From contig NZ_RAUX01000042.1 in NCBI RefSeq assembly GCF_013464485.1, forward strand, positions 8,361-60,563: a DNA stretch of 52,203 nucleotides, given 5' to 3'. Under the pieces are notes generated by a model, which had not been told where the DNA came from, made no database searches, and was given only the letters and a program-made list of their open reading frames with translations. Positions within the stretch are counted from its first letter, which is position 1, and each line of letters opens with the position of its first letter. Source of the DNA: Stenotrophomonas maltophilia (lineage in GTDB: Bacteria; Pseudomonadota; Gammaproteobacteria; Xanthomonadales; Xanthomonadaceae). Shown here in pieces: positions 11,008-20,987 of the stretch. The position numbers and the translations under genes were made by a program.

Positions 11008-11514
11008 ATGCTGCGCACTGCATCGGCCGCCTTCCTGGCGCTGGCCCTGGTTCCCGCCGCCCACGCTGCGGTCGATTGCTCGGTCAACACCAGCGCATCG
11101 CCGCTGCCGTTGCCGGCAACGACCATCGCGCCGGTGGCCGACGAGCTGTACATCCGTGGCAACCAGCTGGGCATGCCGGCCGGCGTGCTGAGCACCAACT
11201 ACGATCCGTCGCAGTCGCTGGACCAGGTGCTGCAGCGGCTGCGCATCGATGGCTGCCAGAACATCGCCAAGGCCATCCCAAGCGCCCCGGCGGTGAAGCC
11301 GAACGATCCTGCGGCGTACAAGCCGCAGACCGAATTCGACAACACGCCCTGGCGTTTCGACATGAGCCAGAACGGCAAGCGCATGACCGCCGAAGAGTTC
11401 GACGCCTGGATGAAGGCGCGTGGCGTGCGTGTGGTCAAGGCACGTCCGGCGCCGGCGGCGACCCCGGCCGCGGCCGAAGCACCGGCTGAGACCAAGCCGG
11501 TAGACAAGAAGTAA
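11008..11514 (+). CDS. Exported small protein with C-terminal FDAWMKARG motif
   Basis: A 168-residue protein with a clear signal peptide (LRTASAAFLALALVPAAHA, cleavage before AVDC). I cannot name a family for residues 22-100. Residues about 115-145 (RFDMSQNGKRMTAEEFDAWM, then KARGVRVVKA) match the small lipoprotein encoded at 12430-12765, which has SYRFLMSNGDQKMTADQFDA, then WMKANGIRVAKG, so the two are related. The tail is Pro/Ala-rich and low complexity. There are two cysteines in the mature part. The start could also be the ATG at 10999; no strong ribosome site decides. The downstream pseudouridine synthase starts 20 bases after its stop, so they are probably one transcript. Confidence 0.75.
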   Translation: MLRTASAAFLALALVPAAHAAVDCSVNTSASPLPLPATTIAPVADELYIRGNQLGMPAGVLSTNYDPSQSLDQVLQRLRIDGCQNIAKAIPSAPAVKPNDPAAYKPQTEFDNTPWRFDMSQNGKRMTAEEFDAWMKARGVRVVKARPAPAATPAAAEAPAETKPVDKK

Positions 11515-11534
11515 GCGCCCCGGGGAGCAGAGGC

Positions 11535-12344
11535 TTGCGCACGCGCCGCCCACCTGCTGCCCCCGCCGCCCGCTCCCACGCACCACGTGGGCGTGCGACG
11601 CCCGCTGCCGCAGCCGCCGGTGTCCGTCATGGCCTGGCGCGCGTGCTGTCCAAGGCGGGCGTGTGCTCGCGCAGCGAAGCCGCACGCTGGATTGCAGAAG
11701 GCCGCGTGCGCGTTTCCGGGCGCATCATCCGTGATCCGGAATTCCCGATTGGCCAGCCGTCGCCACCGATCGAGGTCGACGGCCAGCCGATGGGTGCGCC
11801 GCAACGCCTGTACCTGATGCTCAACAAGCCGCGGGGGGTGGTGACCACCGTGCAGGACGAGCGTGGCAGGGACACCGTCTACCGCTGCTTCGATGGTGCG
11901 GGCCTGCCGTGGATCGCGCCGGTCGGGCGGCTGGACAAGGCCAGCGAAGGGTTGCTGCTGTTCAGCAACGATCCGCAGTGGGCCGCACGCCTGACCGATC
12001 CGGTGACCGGTCCGCAAAAGACCTATCACGTGCAGGTGGACCGCCTGCCCGACGAAGACACCCTGGCTGCACTGCTCGCCGGTGTCGAGGACGAGGGCGA
12101 GTTCCTCGTCGCCCAGGCCGTGCGTGTGCTGCGCAGCGGCGACAAGACCGCGTGGCTGGAGGTGGTCCTCGACGAGGGCCGCAACCGCCATATCCGCCGC
12201 CTGTTGGCGGCTTTCGACCTGCAGGTGCTGCGCCTGGTCCGGGTCGCGATCGGTGGGCTGCTGCTCGGCGATCTCGGCAAGGGGCAGTGGCGGGTGCTGG
12301 AGGTCAGCGACCAGCAGCGGCTGGGGGCCGTTGCACCGGGCTGA
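11535..12344 (+). CDS. RsuA/RluB/E/F-type pseudouridine synthase
   Basis: Isomerises a specific uridine in rRNA (or tRNA) to pseudouridine. Residues about 35-80 are an S4 RNA-binding domain (ARVLSKAGVCSRSEAARWIA), and 90-260 the synthase domain, with GRLDKASEGLLL holding the catalytic Asp134 and RLYLMLNKPRGVVTT ahead of it. The C-terminal GRNRHIRRLLAA motif is that of the RsuA family. The gene appears to start with TTG at 11535 (GGGGAG at 11522-11527); no ATG or GTG lies before the S4 domain. An Arg/Ala/Pro-rich 30-residue extension precedes the S4 domain. Which rRNA site it modifies cannot be decided here. Confidence 0.88.
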   Translation: MRTRRPPAAPAARSHAPRGRATPAAAAAGVRHGLARVLSKAGVCSRSEAARWIAEGRVRVSGRIIRDPEFPIGQPSPPIEVDGQPMGAPQRLYLMLNKPRGVVTTVQDERGRDTVYRCFDGAGLPWIAPVGRLDKASEGLLLFSNDPQWAARLTDPVTGPQKTYHVQVDRLPDEDTLAALLAGVEDEGEFLVAQAVRVLRSGDKTAWLEVVLDEGRNRHIRRLLAAFDLQVLRLVRVAIGGLLLGDLGKGQWRVLEVSDQQRLGAVAPG

Positions 12345-12379
12345 TCATCGCCCGCGGCCGGCAACTGCCGGCCACCGTT

Positions 12380-12406
12380 CCAGGCGTAGGGGGCGCCTGG
12401 TTGTTG
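12380..12406 (+). terminator. Weak hairpin between pseudouridine synthase and lipoprotein genes
   Basis: CCAGGCG (12380-12386) pairs with CGCCTGG (12394-12400), followed by TTGTTG. It may terminate or attenuate before the lipoprotein gene. Confidence 0.4.
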
Positions 12407-12429
12407 AATTTCCCGAACGGAGCCTGCCC

Positions 12430-12765
12430 ATGTACCACCCGACCCTCAACCAAACCCTGCGCTGCGCAGGCCTGCTGCTGCCGATGGTGCTGTTGGCTGC
12501 CTGCGGCGGCCACAAGAAGGTGGCCAAGGCGGAAACGCCGGCCGAGACCCCGGTGGTGGAAGTGAAGACCCCGGAGCTGGACGGCCGCGGCAGCTACCGC
12601 TTCCTGATGAGCAACGGCGACCAGAAGATGACTGCAGACCAGTTCGATGCCTGGATGAAAGCCAACGGCATCCGCGTGGCCAAGGGCAATGGGCAGGATG
12701 CCGCCGCCAAGCCGGTGGTGGTCGCCAGCAAGGATGAGCCCAAGGACAAGAAGAAAAAGAAGTGA
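12430..12765 (+). CDS. Small lipoprotein with FDAWMKANG motif
   Basis: A 111-residue lipoprotein: residues 1-25 are a signal peptide with lipobox LLAAC, so Cys25 would be lipidated. The mature part has one recognisable stretch, SYRFLMSNGDQKMTADQFDA then WMKANGIRVAKG (about 55-88), shared with the exported protein at 11008-11514. It ends in a Lys-rich tail (KDKKKKK). I do not know a function. The ATG at 12430 begins the signal peptide; CGGAG at 12418-12422 may be the ribosome site. It follows the pseudouridine synthase by 85 bases on the same strand. Confidence 0.78.
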   Translation: MYHPTLNQTLRCAGLLLPMVLLAACGGHKKVAKAETPAETPVVEVKTPELDGRGSYRFLMSNGDQKMTADQFDAWMKANGIRVAKGNGQDAAAKPVVVASKDEPKDKKKKK

Positions 12766-12770
12766 TGCCG

Positions 12771-12870
12771 GTAGGTGCCGACCATGGTCGGCACACCATC
12801 ACGCCTCGGTAGGTGCAGACCTACGTCGGCACGCCGTCATGCTTCGGTAGGTGCCGACCTTGGTCGGCAC
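12771..12870 (+). repeat. Three tandem GTAG (SMAG-type) palindromes, 38-base period
   Basis: Copies of the form GTAGGTGCCGACC-N-GGTCGGCAC start at 12771, 12809 and 12847, exactly 38 bases apart, with related 14-base spacers. Copy 2 has one stem mismatch (GTGCAGAC). The array fills the space between the convergent lipoprotein and kbl genes. Confidence 0.88.
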
Positions 12871-12886
12871 GCTTTGCCCGGTGGTA

Positions 12887-14095
12887 TCAGCCCTTGATCA
12901 CACCCAGCTCGACACCGATGCGGGTGAATGCATCGATGGCGCGGTCCAGGTGCTCGCGGGTGTGCGCTGCGCTGATCTGGGTGCGGATGCGCGCCTGGCC
13001 CTTGGGCACTACCGGGAAGAAGAAGCCGATCGCGTAGATGCCTTCTTCCAGCAGGCGCTCGGCGAACTTCTGCGCCAGCGGCGCGTCGTACAGCATCACC
13101 GGGCTGATCGGGTGCACGCCCGGCTTCACGTCGAAGCCGGCAGCGACCATCTTCTCGCGGAAGTAGCGGGTGTTCTCCACCAGGGTGTCGCGCAGGTCGT
13201 CGGCAGCGGCCAGCATCTCGAACGCCTTGATGCCGGCGGCCACCACGTGCGGCGGCAGCGAGTTGGAGAACAGGTACGGGCGCGAACGCTGGCGCAGCAG
13301 TTCGATCACTTCGGCGCTGGCGCAGGTGAAACCGCCCAGTGCACCGCCCATGGCCTTGCCCAGGGTGCCGGTGATGATGTCGATCTTCTCCAGCACGCCT
13401 TTCACTTCAGCCGAGCCGCGGCCGGTGGCGCCAAGGAAGCCGGTGGCGTGGCATTCGTCGATATGCACCAGCGCGTTGTACTTCTTCGCCAGCGCAGTGA
13501 TTTCGTCCAGCGGAGCGATGAAACCGTCCATCGAGAACACGCCGTCGGTGGTGATCAGCTTGGTCTTGCAGCCGGCGGCATCGGCGGCCTGCAGCTGTGC
13601 TTCCAGGTCGGCCATGTCGCAGTTGGCGTAGCGGAAGCGCTTGGCCTTGCACAGGCGCACGCCGTCGATGATGGAGGCGTGGTTCAACGCATCGGAGATG
13701 ATCGCGTCGTTCTCGCCGAGCAGCGGCTCGAACAGGCCGCCGTTGGCATCGAAGCAGGCTGCATAGAGGATGGTGTCCTGCTTGCCGAAGAAGTCGGCGA
13801 TCTGCTTTTCCAGCTGCTTGTGCAGGTCCTGGGTGCCGCAGATGAAGCGCACCGATGCCATGCCGAAGCCGTGGGTATCCAGCGCGTCCTTGGCGGCCTG
13901 GATCAGGTCCGGATGGTCGGCCAGGCCCAGGTAGTTGTTGGCGCAGAAGTTCAGCACCGTGCGGCCATCGTCGAGGGTGATCTCGGCGGACTGCGGACTG
14001 GTGATGATCCGCTCGGACTTGAACAGGCCCTGGGCGCGGATGGCGTCCAGTTCCTCGGCATAGTGGCGGGTCAGGGCGGAGGAGGTGTCGGTCAT
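12887..14095 (-). CDS. kbl: Glycine C-acetyltransferase (2-amino-3-ketobutyrate CoA ligase)
   Basis: Splits 2-amino-3-ketobutyrate with CoA to glycine and acetyl-CoA, the second step of threonine breakdown after tdh. A PLP enzyme of the alpha-oxoamine synthase family, 402 residues (E. coli 398). Seen: [10 protein letters not shown], the [15 protein letters not shown] segment and the PLP lysine Lys247 in [10 protein letters not shown]. The start ATG 14095 (MTDTSS) is chosen over 14116 because it matches the family N-terminus. The usual kbl-tdh operon is interrupted here: tdh is also on the minus strand but a porin gene on the plus strand lies between. Confidence 0.94.
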   Translation of the reverse strand: MTDTSSALTRHYAEELDAIRAQGLFKSERIITSPQSAEITLDDGRTVLNFCANNYLGLADHPDLIQAAKDALDTHGFGMASVRFICGTQDLHKQLEKQIADFFGKQDTILYAACFDANGGLFEPLLGENDAIISDALNHASIIDGVRLCKAKRFRYANCDMADLEAQLQAADAAGCKTKLITTDGVFSMDGFIAPLDEITALAKKYNALVHIDECHATGFLGATGRGSAEVKGVLEKIDIITGTLGKAMGGALGGFTCASAEVIELLRQRSRPYLFSNSLPPHVVAAGIKAFEMLAAADDLRDTLVENTRYFREKMVAAGFDVKPGVHPISPVMLYDAPLAQKFAERLLEEGIYAIGFFFPVVPKGQARIRTQISAAHTREHLDRAIDAFTRIGVELGVIKG

Positions 14096-14306
14096 GGCGT
14101 GGGCACGGCTCAGCACGGGAAACCGCTGATTCTACCGGGCGCCGACGGTTGCTGACCGGGCCGGACGAGGCGCCGCCATGGCCGGCACATGTTGCATCGC
14201 AATAGCAAACGGGTTAAAAATTCGTGAACCGGGGCTGTCTGGCTCCGGTCGCTGCGCCCGCTGCAGATCCCGCCTTCCACGCCACCGCCCCCCACCGGAG
14301 ACGCCC

Positions 14307-14999
14307 ATGAAGCACGCCCGTGCCTGCCTCGCCATTGCCGCCGCCCTGACCCTTGCGCCGTTCGCGGCCAGTGCCCAGGACAACGAATCGCCGTACAGCT
14401 GGAACGTCACCGCCGTGTCGGACTACCTGTTCCGTGGTGTGTCGCAGACCGATGAGGATCCGACCCTGCAGGCCGGATTCACCTACACCAGCCCGGTTGG
14501 CCTGTATGCCGGCGTATGGGGCTCCGGCGTGGACTTTGGTCCGGGTGACCCGAAGACCGAGGTCGACTACCTGATCGGCTACGGCGTGGACGTCACCGAG
14601 CGCGTCAACGTCGACGTGCTGTTGAACCGCTACACCTACCTGAAGTCCAGCCATCAGAACTACAACGAGCTGATCACAACCACCACGCTGGATGACACCT
14701 ACAAGCTGACGGTGGCCTACACCAACGATGTATGGAACAGCAGCACCGATGGCTGGTACTTCGGCCTGGGCGGCAGCTGGGGCCTGCCGAAGGACTTCAC
14801 TCTGAACGCCAACGTCGGTCGCAGCACCTTCGAGGATGGCATCGCCAAGGATTACACCGACTGGAACGTCGGCGTCGCGCGCCAGTTCGGCCTGTTCAAT
14901 GTCGGCCTGGGCTACTACGGCACCGACGGCAACGGCCGCGACAATTCGGGCAAGCTGGCGCACAGCCGGGTGATGCTGAGCGTGGCCGTGGGCAAGTAA
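14307..14999 (+). CDS. TorF family putative porin
   Basis: A 230-residue outer-membrane protein of the Gcw_chp/TorF family. Residues 1-23 are a signal peptide (ending FAASAQ), and SWNVTAVSDYLFRGVSQT at the mature N-terminus is the family hallmark. The rest is alternating beta strands (GLYAGVWGSGVDFG, YGVDVTERVNVDVLLNRY, FNVGLGYYGTDG), as in a small barrel. The permeant is unknown. CGGAG at 14296-14300 precedes the ATG. It is convergent with tdh and divergent from kbl. Confidence 0.88.
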   Translation: MKHARACLAIAAALTLAPFAASAQDNESPYSWNVTAVSDYLFRGVSQTDEDPTLQAGFTYTSPVGLYAGVWGSGVDFGPGDPKTEVDYLIGYGVDVTERVNVDVLLNRYTYLKSSHQNYNELITTTTLDDTYKLTVAYTNDVWNSSTDGWYFGLGGSWGLPKDFTLNANVGRSTFEDGIAKDYTDWNVGVARQFGLFNVGLGYYGTDGNGRDNSGKLAHSRVMLSVAVGK

Positions 15000-15010
15000 C
15001 CCTTGCTTCG

Positions 15011-15034
15011 GTAGGTGCCAGGCTTGCCTGGCAC
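15011..15034 (+). repeat. GTAG (SMAG-type) palindrome
   Basis: GTAGGTGCCAGGC-TT-GCCTGGCAC 11 bases after the porin stop. A diverged partner in the opposite orientation lies at about 15081-15103, on the other side of the terminator. Confidence 0.8.
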
Positions 15035-15041
15035 GCCCTAC

Positions 15042-15070
15042 GAAAAAGGCGCCCAACGGGCGCCTTTTTC
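15042..15070. terminator. Bidirectional terminator between the porin and tdh
   Basis: GAAAAAGGCGCCC (15042-15054) and GGGCGCCTTTTTC (15058-15070) form a perfect 13-bp stem with A and T runs on both sides, serving both convergent genes. Confidence 0.9.
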
Positions 15071-15129
15071 AATTTCACGGTGTGCCGGGCAAGCTCGGCA
15101 CCCACCCACCCATCGCGCGCGGCGATGAA

Positions 15130-16152
15130 TCAATTCCAGCTGAGCACCACCTTGCCGGCCTTGCCTTGTTCCATCAGGTCGAAGCCCTTCTGGAACTCGT
15201 CGATCGGCAGCTGGTGGGTCATCACCTTGCCGAGCGGGAAGCCGGACAGCACCAGCTGGGTCATCTTGTACCAGGTCTCGTACATCTTGCGGCCGTAGAT
15301 GCCCTGCACGGTCAGGCCCTTGAAGATGATCTTGTCCCAGTCGCAGCCGGCGCCCTTGGGCATGATGCCGAGCATGGCGATCTTGCCGCCGTGGTACATG
15401 CAGTCGAGCATGTCGTTGAACGCGCGCGGGTTGCCGCTCATTTCCAGGCCCACGTCGAAGCCCTCCATGTGCAGTTCCTTCATCACGTCCTTCAGCGACT
15501 GGTTGGCGACGTTGACCACGCGGGTGGCACCCATGTCGGCAGCCAGCTTCAGGCGGAAGTCGTTGACGTCGGTGACCACCACGTTGCGCGCGCCGATGTG
15601 CTTGCAGATGCCGGCGGCGATGATGCCGATCGGGCCGGCACCGGTGATCAGCACGTCCTCGCCAATCACGTTGAACTCCAGCGCACAGTGCGCGGCGTTG
15701 CCGTAGGGGTCGAAGAACGCAGCCAGCTCCGACGGAATCTGGTCCGGGATCGGCCACAGGTTGCTGGCCGGCATCACCATGTACTCGGCGAAGGCGCCGT
15801 TGACGTTGACGCCGATGCCGACGGTGTTCGGGCACAGGTGCGGGCGACCGCCACGGCAGTTGCGGCAGTGGCCGCAGACGATGTGGCCTTCGGCCGAGAC
15901 GCGCTGGCCGATCTCATAGCCGGTCACGGCCGAGCCGAGTGCGGCGACGCGACCGACGAATTCGTGGCCGATGGTCAGGCCCGGCTTGATGGTGCGCTGG
16001 CTCCACTCGTCCCACAGGTAGATGTGCAGGTCGGTACCGCAGATCGCGGTCTTCTCCAGCTTGATCAGGACCTCGTTCGGGCCCGGGGTCGGAACCGGAA
16101 CTTCTTCCAGCCAGATGCCCTTGGCCGCTTCGCGCTTGACCAGGGCCTTCAT
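15130..16152 (-). CDS. tdh: L-threonine 3-dehydrogenase
   Basis: Oxidises L-threonine to 2-amino-3-ketobutyrate with NAD+, feeding Kbl. It is a zinc medium-chain dehydrogenase, 340 residues (E. coli 341). Seen: catalytic zinc ligand Cys38 in AICGTD, GHEFVG, the structural zinc cluster [15 protein letters not shown] (C-x2-C-x2-C-x7-C) and the Rossmann motif [13 protein letters not shown]. The start at 16152 (MKALVKRE) matches the family length. In-frame ATGs at 16167 and 16182 are possible and none has a good ribosome site. The coding frame stays open far upstream, but that is a GC-rich artefact. Confidence 0.93.
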   Translation of the reverse strand: MKALVKREAAKGIWLEEVPVPTPGPNEVLIKLEKTAICGTDLHIYLWDEWSQRTIKPGLTIGHEFVGRVAALGSAVTGYEIGQRVSAEGHIVCGHCRNCRGGRPHLCPNTVGIGVNVNGAFAEYMVMPASNLWPIPDQIPSELAAFFDPYGNAAHCALEFNVIGEDVLITGAGPIGIIAAGICKHIGARNVVVTDVNDFRLKLAADMGATRVVNVANQSLKDVMKELHMEGFDVGLEMSGNPRAFNDMLDCMYHGGKIAMLGIMPKGAGCDWDKIIFKGLTVQGIYGRKMYETWYKMTQLVLSGFPLGKVMTHQLPIDEFQKGFDLMEQGKAGKVVLSWN

Positions 16153-16584
16153 CGTTTGCTGCGCCATCGGGGTGGAACTCATCAGGGGGAAAGCGCGGAT
16201 TATAGGGTGCGGCGCGGATTTCCTATGTTGCGCTGCGGGTGCAGTGGTGGAACGAAAGGCGTGCACCGGCGGGCGTTTCGAACGTGCTGCGAACAGCGGC
16301 GTCGCTTCGCTCGCCGGGCATGGCTCGGCGCTACCGTCCGAGGCCAGGGGACTGTGGGGAGGCGAGAGGCCAGGCCGATGCAGGACCGTGAGCGCCATGG
16401 ATGGCGCGACCGAGCCCCCATGGATGGGTTTACGGCGTGTCCTGCATCGGCCTGGCCTCTCGTCTCTGACCGATCGCAATGGAGATGCTGAACGGTGGAA
16501 GCACCTGATTGCATGACTTCCGGGGTTCGGGGCGGGGCAGGGCGGCGGGCTACAATCGTAGGTTCCACTACCAGGGGCCGCTCC
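16153..16584. other. 432-base divergent intergenic region
   Basis: It holds, in order, the tdh upstream region, a degenerate GTAG palindrome (CGCCGGGCATGGCTCGGCG, CTAC at 16331-16334), the large stem-loop element at 16359-16466, and a TACAAT box at 16551-16556 that may be the -10 of the S46 peptidase gene. Confidence 0.6.
16359..16466 (+). repeat. Large stem-loop element with conserved 52-base loop, copy A
   Basis: A 28-bp stem (16359-16386 with 16439-16466; one G-U type mismatch) encloses a 52-base loop (16387-16438). The loop begins CGTGAGCGCCATGGATGGCG and contains two small hairpins: GCGCCAT-GG-ATGGCGC (16392-16407) and CCCAT-GG-ATGGG (16417-16428). The first 28 loop bases are identical to those of copy B (39052-39153), while the stems are unrelated. 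It points towards the S46 peptidase gene, 118 bases on. Confidence 0.85.
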
Positions 16585-18750
<2,166 letters not shown>

Positions 18751-18760
18751 ACCGGTTGCG

Positions 18761-18783
18761 GTAGTGCCGGCCGCTGGCCGGCA
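18761..18783 (+). repeat. GTAG (SMAG-type) palindrome
   Basis: GTAGTGCCGGCC-GCT-GGCCGGCA directly after the S46 peptidase stop, ahead of its terminator. Confidence 0.75.
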
Positions 18784-18808
18784 ACCTCGACCCGATAGCC
18801 GGAGTTCC

Positions 18809-18840
18809 AAAACCCCGCGACCTACGTCGCGGGGTTTTTT
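18809..18840. terminator. Rho-independent terminator of the S46 peptidase gene
   Basis: AAAACCCCGCGAC (18809-18821), loop CTAC, GTCGCGGGGTTTT (18826-18838) with T residues to 18840. Confidence 0.92.
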
Positions 18841-18949
18841 CATGCCCGGCCCGGCCCGGTGCGCCGAACAGGTATCATCCCTGTTCCGCGTACTTCACAG
18901 GATGTGAACGAAACGCGGAAACCTCCTCCCCCCAGGACCCCTTGTTCGC

Positions 18950-19594
18950 ATGCGCATCCTGCTTGCCCGTCACGGCGAAACGCCGTGGAACGCCGAAGGC
19001 CGCTACCAGGGCCAGATCGACATCCCGCTTTCGCCGATCGGTGAAGCCCAGGCCCAGGCACTGGGTGCCCGCCTGGCCTCGGTCGACATCACCCGTGCCG
19101 TCGCTTCGCCGCTGTCGCGCGCACAGCGCACTGCGCAGCTGGCACTCGGCGCCGCCCGTGCCGACATGCTGCTGACCGAGCCGGAGCTGCAGGAAATCGC
19201 CCACGGTGAGTGGGAAGGTCTGCTGGCCAGCGAAATCAACGAAAAGGATCCGTCGCGCCTGCAGGCCTGGCGCGAGGAACCCGATACCGTGCTGATGCCC
19301 GGCGGTGAATCGCTGCGCCTGGTGCTGGAACGCAGCTGGCGTGGGCTGGCGCGTGCCACCGAAGGCCTTGGCGAACACGACACCCTGCTGGTGGTTGCGC
19401 ACGATGCGGTCAACCGCGTGATCCTGTGCAAGGTGCTGGGCCTGCCGATTTCCCGTCTGTGGACCTTCCGCCAGGCACCGACCACGCTCAACCTGCTTGA
19501 AGGTCCCGACCTGGACAGCCTGGAAGTGGTGCGCCTGAACGACTGCGCCCACCACACGCCGTTCTTCGGCGAAGCCAAGCATCGCGCCCTCTGA
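18950..19594 (+). CDS. Histidine phosphatase family protein
   Basis: A 214-residue cytoplasmic phosphatase/mutase-fold protein. LLARHGETPWN gives the phosphoacceptor His8. SPLSRAQRTAQLAL, the acid residue region in ELQEIAHGEWEG, and VVAHDAVNRVILC with the second histidine complete the active site. It resembles GpmB/CobC-type broad phosphatases more than true glycolytic mutases. The substrate cannot be read from sequence. The downstream folC starts 40 bases after its stop, so it may head the folC-dedD-cvpA-purF group. Confidence 0.88.
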   Translation: MRILLARHGETPWNAEGRYQGQIDIPLSPIGEAQAQALGARLASVDITRAVASPLSRAQRTAQLALGAARADMLLTEPELQEIAHGEWEGLLASEINEKDPSRLQAWREEPDTVLMPGGESLRLVLERSWRGLARATEGLGEHDTLLVVAHDAVNRVILCKVLGLPISRLWTFRQAPTTLNLLEGPDLDSLEVVRLNDCAHHTPFFGEAKHRAL

Positions 19595-19634
19595 TCCATC
19601 CCCCGCATCAACTGCTTCTGCTGGAACCGCTGCC

Positions 19635-20906
19635 GTGACGAACACCCCGACCACCCTGGCCGACTGGCTGGACTACATTGAACGCCAGCACCCGGCGACC
19701 ATCGACATGGGCCTGGAGCGCGTGCGTGCCGTGGCCACGGCGATGGGACTGGGCACGCCGGCCAAGCGCACCATCGTGGTCGGTGGCACCAATGGCAAGG
19801 GCTCAACCGTGGCCTTCATCGAGGCCATCGCGCGGGCCGCCGGCTGGAAGGTGGGCGCTTACACCTCGCCGCACCTGCTGCGCTACAACGAGCGCGTGCG
19901 CATTGACGGCCAGGACGTGGACGATGCCGCGCTGGTTGCTGCGTTCAATGCCATCGAGGCGGCGCGTGGCGAGACCACGCTGACCTATTTCGAGTACGGC
20001 ACCCTGGCCGCGCTGCAGCTGTTCGCCGACGCAGGACTGGACCTGGCGGTTCTGGAAGTGGGCCTGGGCGGCCGCCTCGATGCGGTCAACATCATCGATG
20101 CCGATGTGGCTGTGATCACGACGGTGGATATCGACCATGCCGAGTGGCTGGGCGAGGACCGCGAGGCGATCGGCACCGAGAAGGCCGGCATCATCCGCGG
20201 CTGGAAGCCGGTGATCCTGGGCGAGACCGACCCACCGTCGAGCGTGCTGCGTCGCGCTTATCTGGTGGGGGCCAATGCGATCCGTGGCGGCAGCGATTAT
20301 TTCTACGAGCCGATCGATGCGCAGCGCTGGCGCTGGCGCGATGTCGGCCTGCGCATGGAGCTGCCGACGCCGGTACTGGCTGGCCCGATCCAGCTGGCCA
20401 ACGCCGGTGCCGCCATCGCGGCGCTGCGTGCGCTGGACAAGCCGGTGCCGCGTGCTGCCTGGGCCGCCGGTATCGCGGCGGCGCGCATCGCCGGTCGCAT
20501 GCAGGCGTTCGAACGCGATGGCGTGCAGGTCCACGTCGATGTCGGTCATAACCCGCAGGCCGCCGGTCAGCTGGCGCGCACGCTGCAGTCCGAAGTGGTG
20601 ACCGGGCGCACCCTGGCGGTGTACGCCGCGCTGCAGGACAAGGACGCAGCGGGCGTGGTGCAGGCGCTGGAGGACGTGGTGGGCGAGTGGACCCTGGCCG
20701 GGCTGGACGGCCCGCGCGGGCAGAGTGCCGCCCAGTTGCAGGCGCGCCTGGCGGATACGGCGGCTGCCACGGCGCGGCTGGCCGACAGCGTCGGCCAAGC
20801 GCTGGCGCACGTACTGGCCCAGGCCGAGCGCGGTGACCGCGTCCTGGTGTTCGGCTCCTTCCACACTGCCGCTGCGGCCCTGCAATGGCTTCAGGGTGAC
20901 GCCTGA
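19635..20906 (+). CDS. folC: Bifunctional folylpolyglutamate synthase / dihydrofolate synthase
   Basis: Adds glutamate to dihydropteroate and extends folate polyglutamate chains in the cytoplasm. 423 residues, normal for FolC. Seen: the P-loop GGTNGKGST at 50-58 (Lys55), TSPHLLRYNERVRIDG, the LEVGLGGRLDAVN motif and DIDHAEWLG, then the C-terminal ligase domain with DVGHNPQAA at about 299-307. The start is GTG 19635. It is followed by dedD-like, cvpA and purF on the same strand, the same order as in E. coli, with accD absent here. Confidence 0.95.
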   Translation: MTNTPTTLADWLDYIERQHPATIDMGLERVRAVATAMGLGTPAKRTIVVGGTNGKGSTVAFIEAIARAAGWKVGAYTSPHLLRYNERVRIDGQDVDDAALVAAFNAIEAARGETTLTYFEYGTLAALQLFADAGLDLAVLEVGLGGRLDAVNIIDADVAVITTVDIDHAEWLGEDREAIGTEKAGIIRGWKPVILGETDPPSSVLRRAYLVGANAIRGGSDYFYEPIDAQRWRWRDVGLRMELPTPVLAGPIQLANAGAAIAALRALDKPVPRAAWAAGIAAARIAGRMQAFERDGVQVHVDVGHNPQAAGQLARTLQSEVVTGRTLAVYAALQDKDAAGVVQALEDVVGEWTLAGLDGPRGQSAAQLQARLADTAAATARLADSVGQALAHVLAQAERGDRVLVFGSFHTAAAALQWLQGDA

Positions 20907-20948
20907 TCCGCGTTCAGCCAACGCCGACGCCGGCCGGTCCGGCACCCG

Positions 20949-20954
20949 TATAAT
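20949..20954 (+). promoter_or_regulatory. Possible -10 box of the dedD-cvpA-purF genes
   Basis: A perfect TATAAT 33 bases before the GTG start of the SPOR protein gene. No convincing -35 box lies 16-18 bases upstream, so the call rests on the -10 alone. Confidence 0.4.
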
Positions 20955-20987
20955 CGACGGCAATCTCCGGACAGTTGCCTGCCTCAC

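Noticed and set aside
12771-12870. Regular repeat array that could suggest CRISPR
   Set aside because: Only three units, palindromic repeats with similar 14-base spacers and no cas genes; it is a GTAG-type array.
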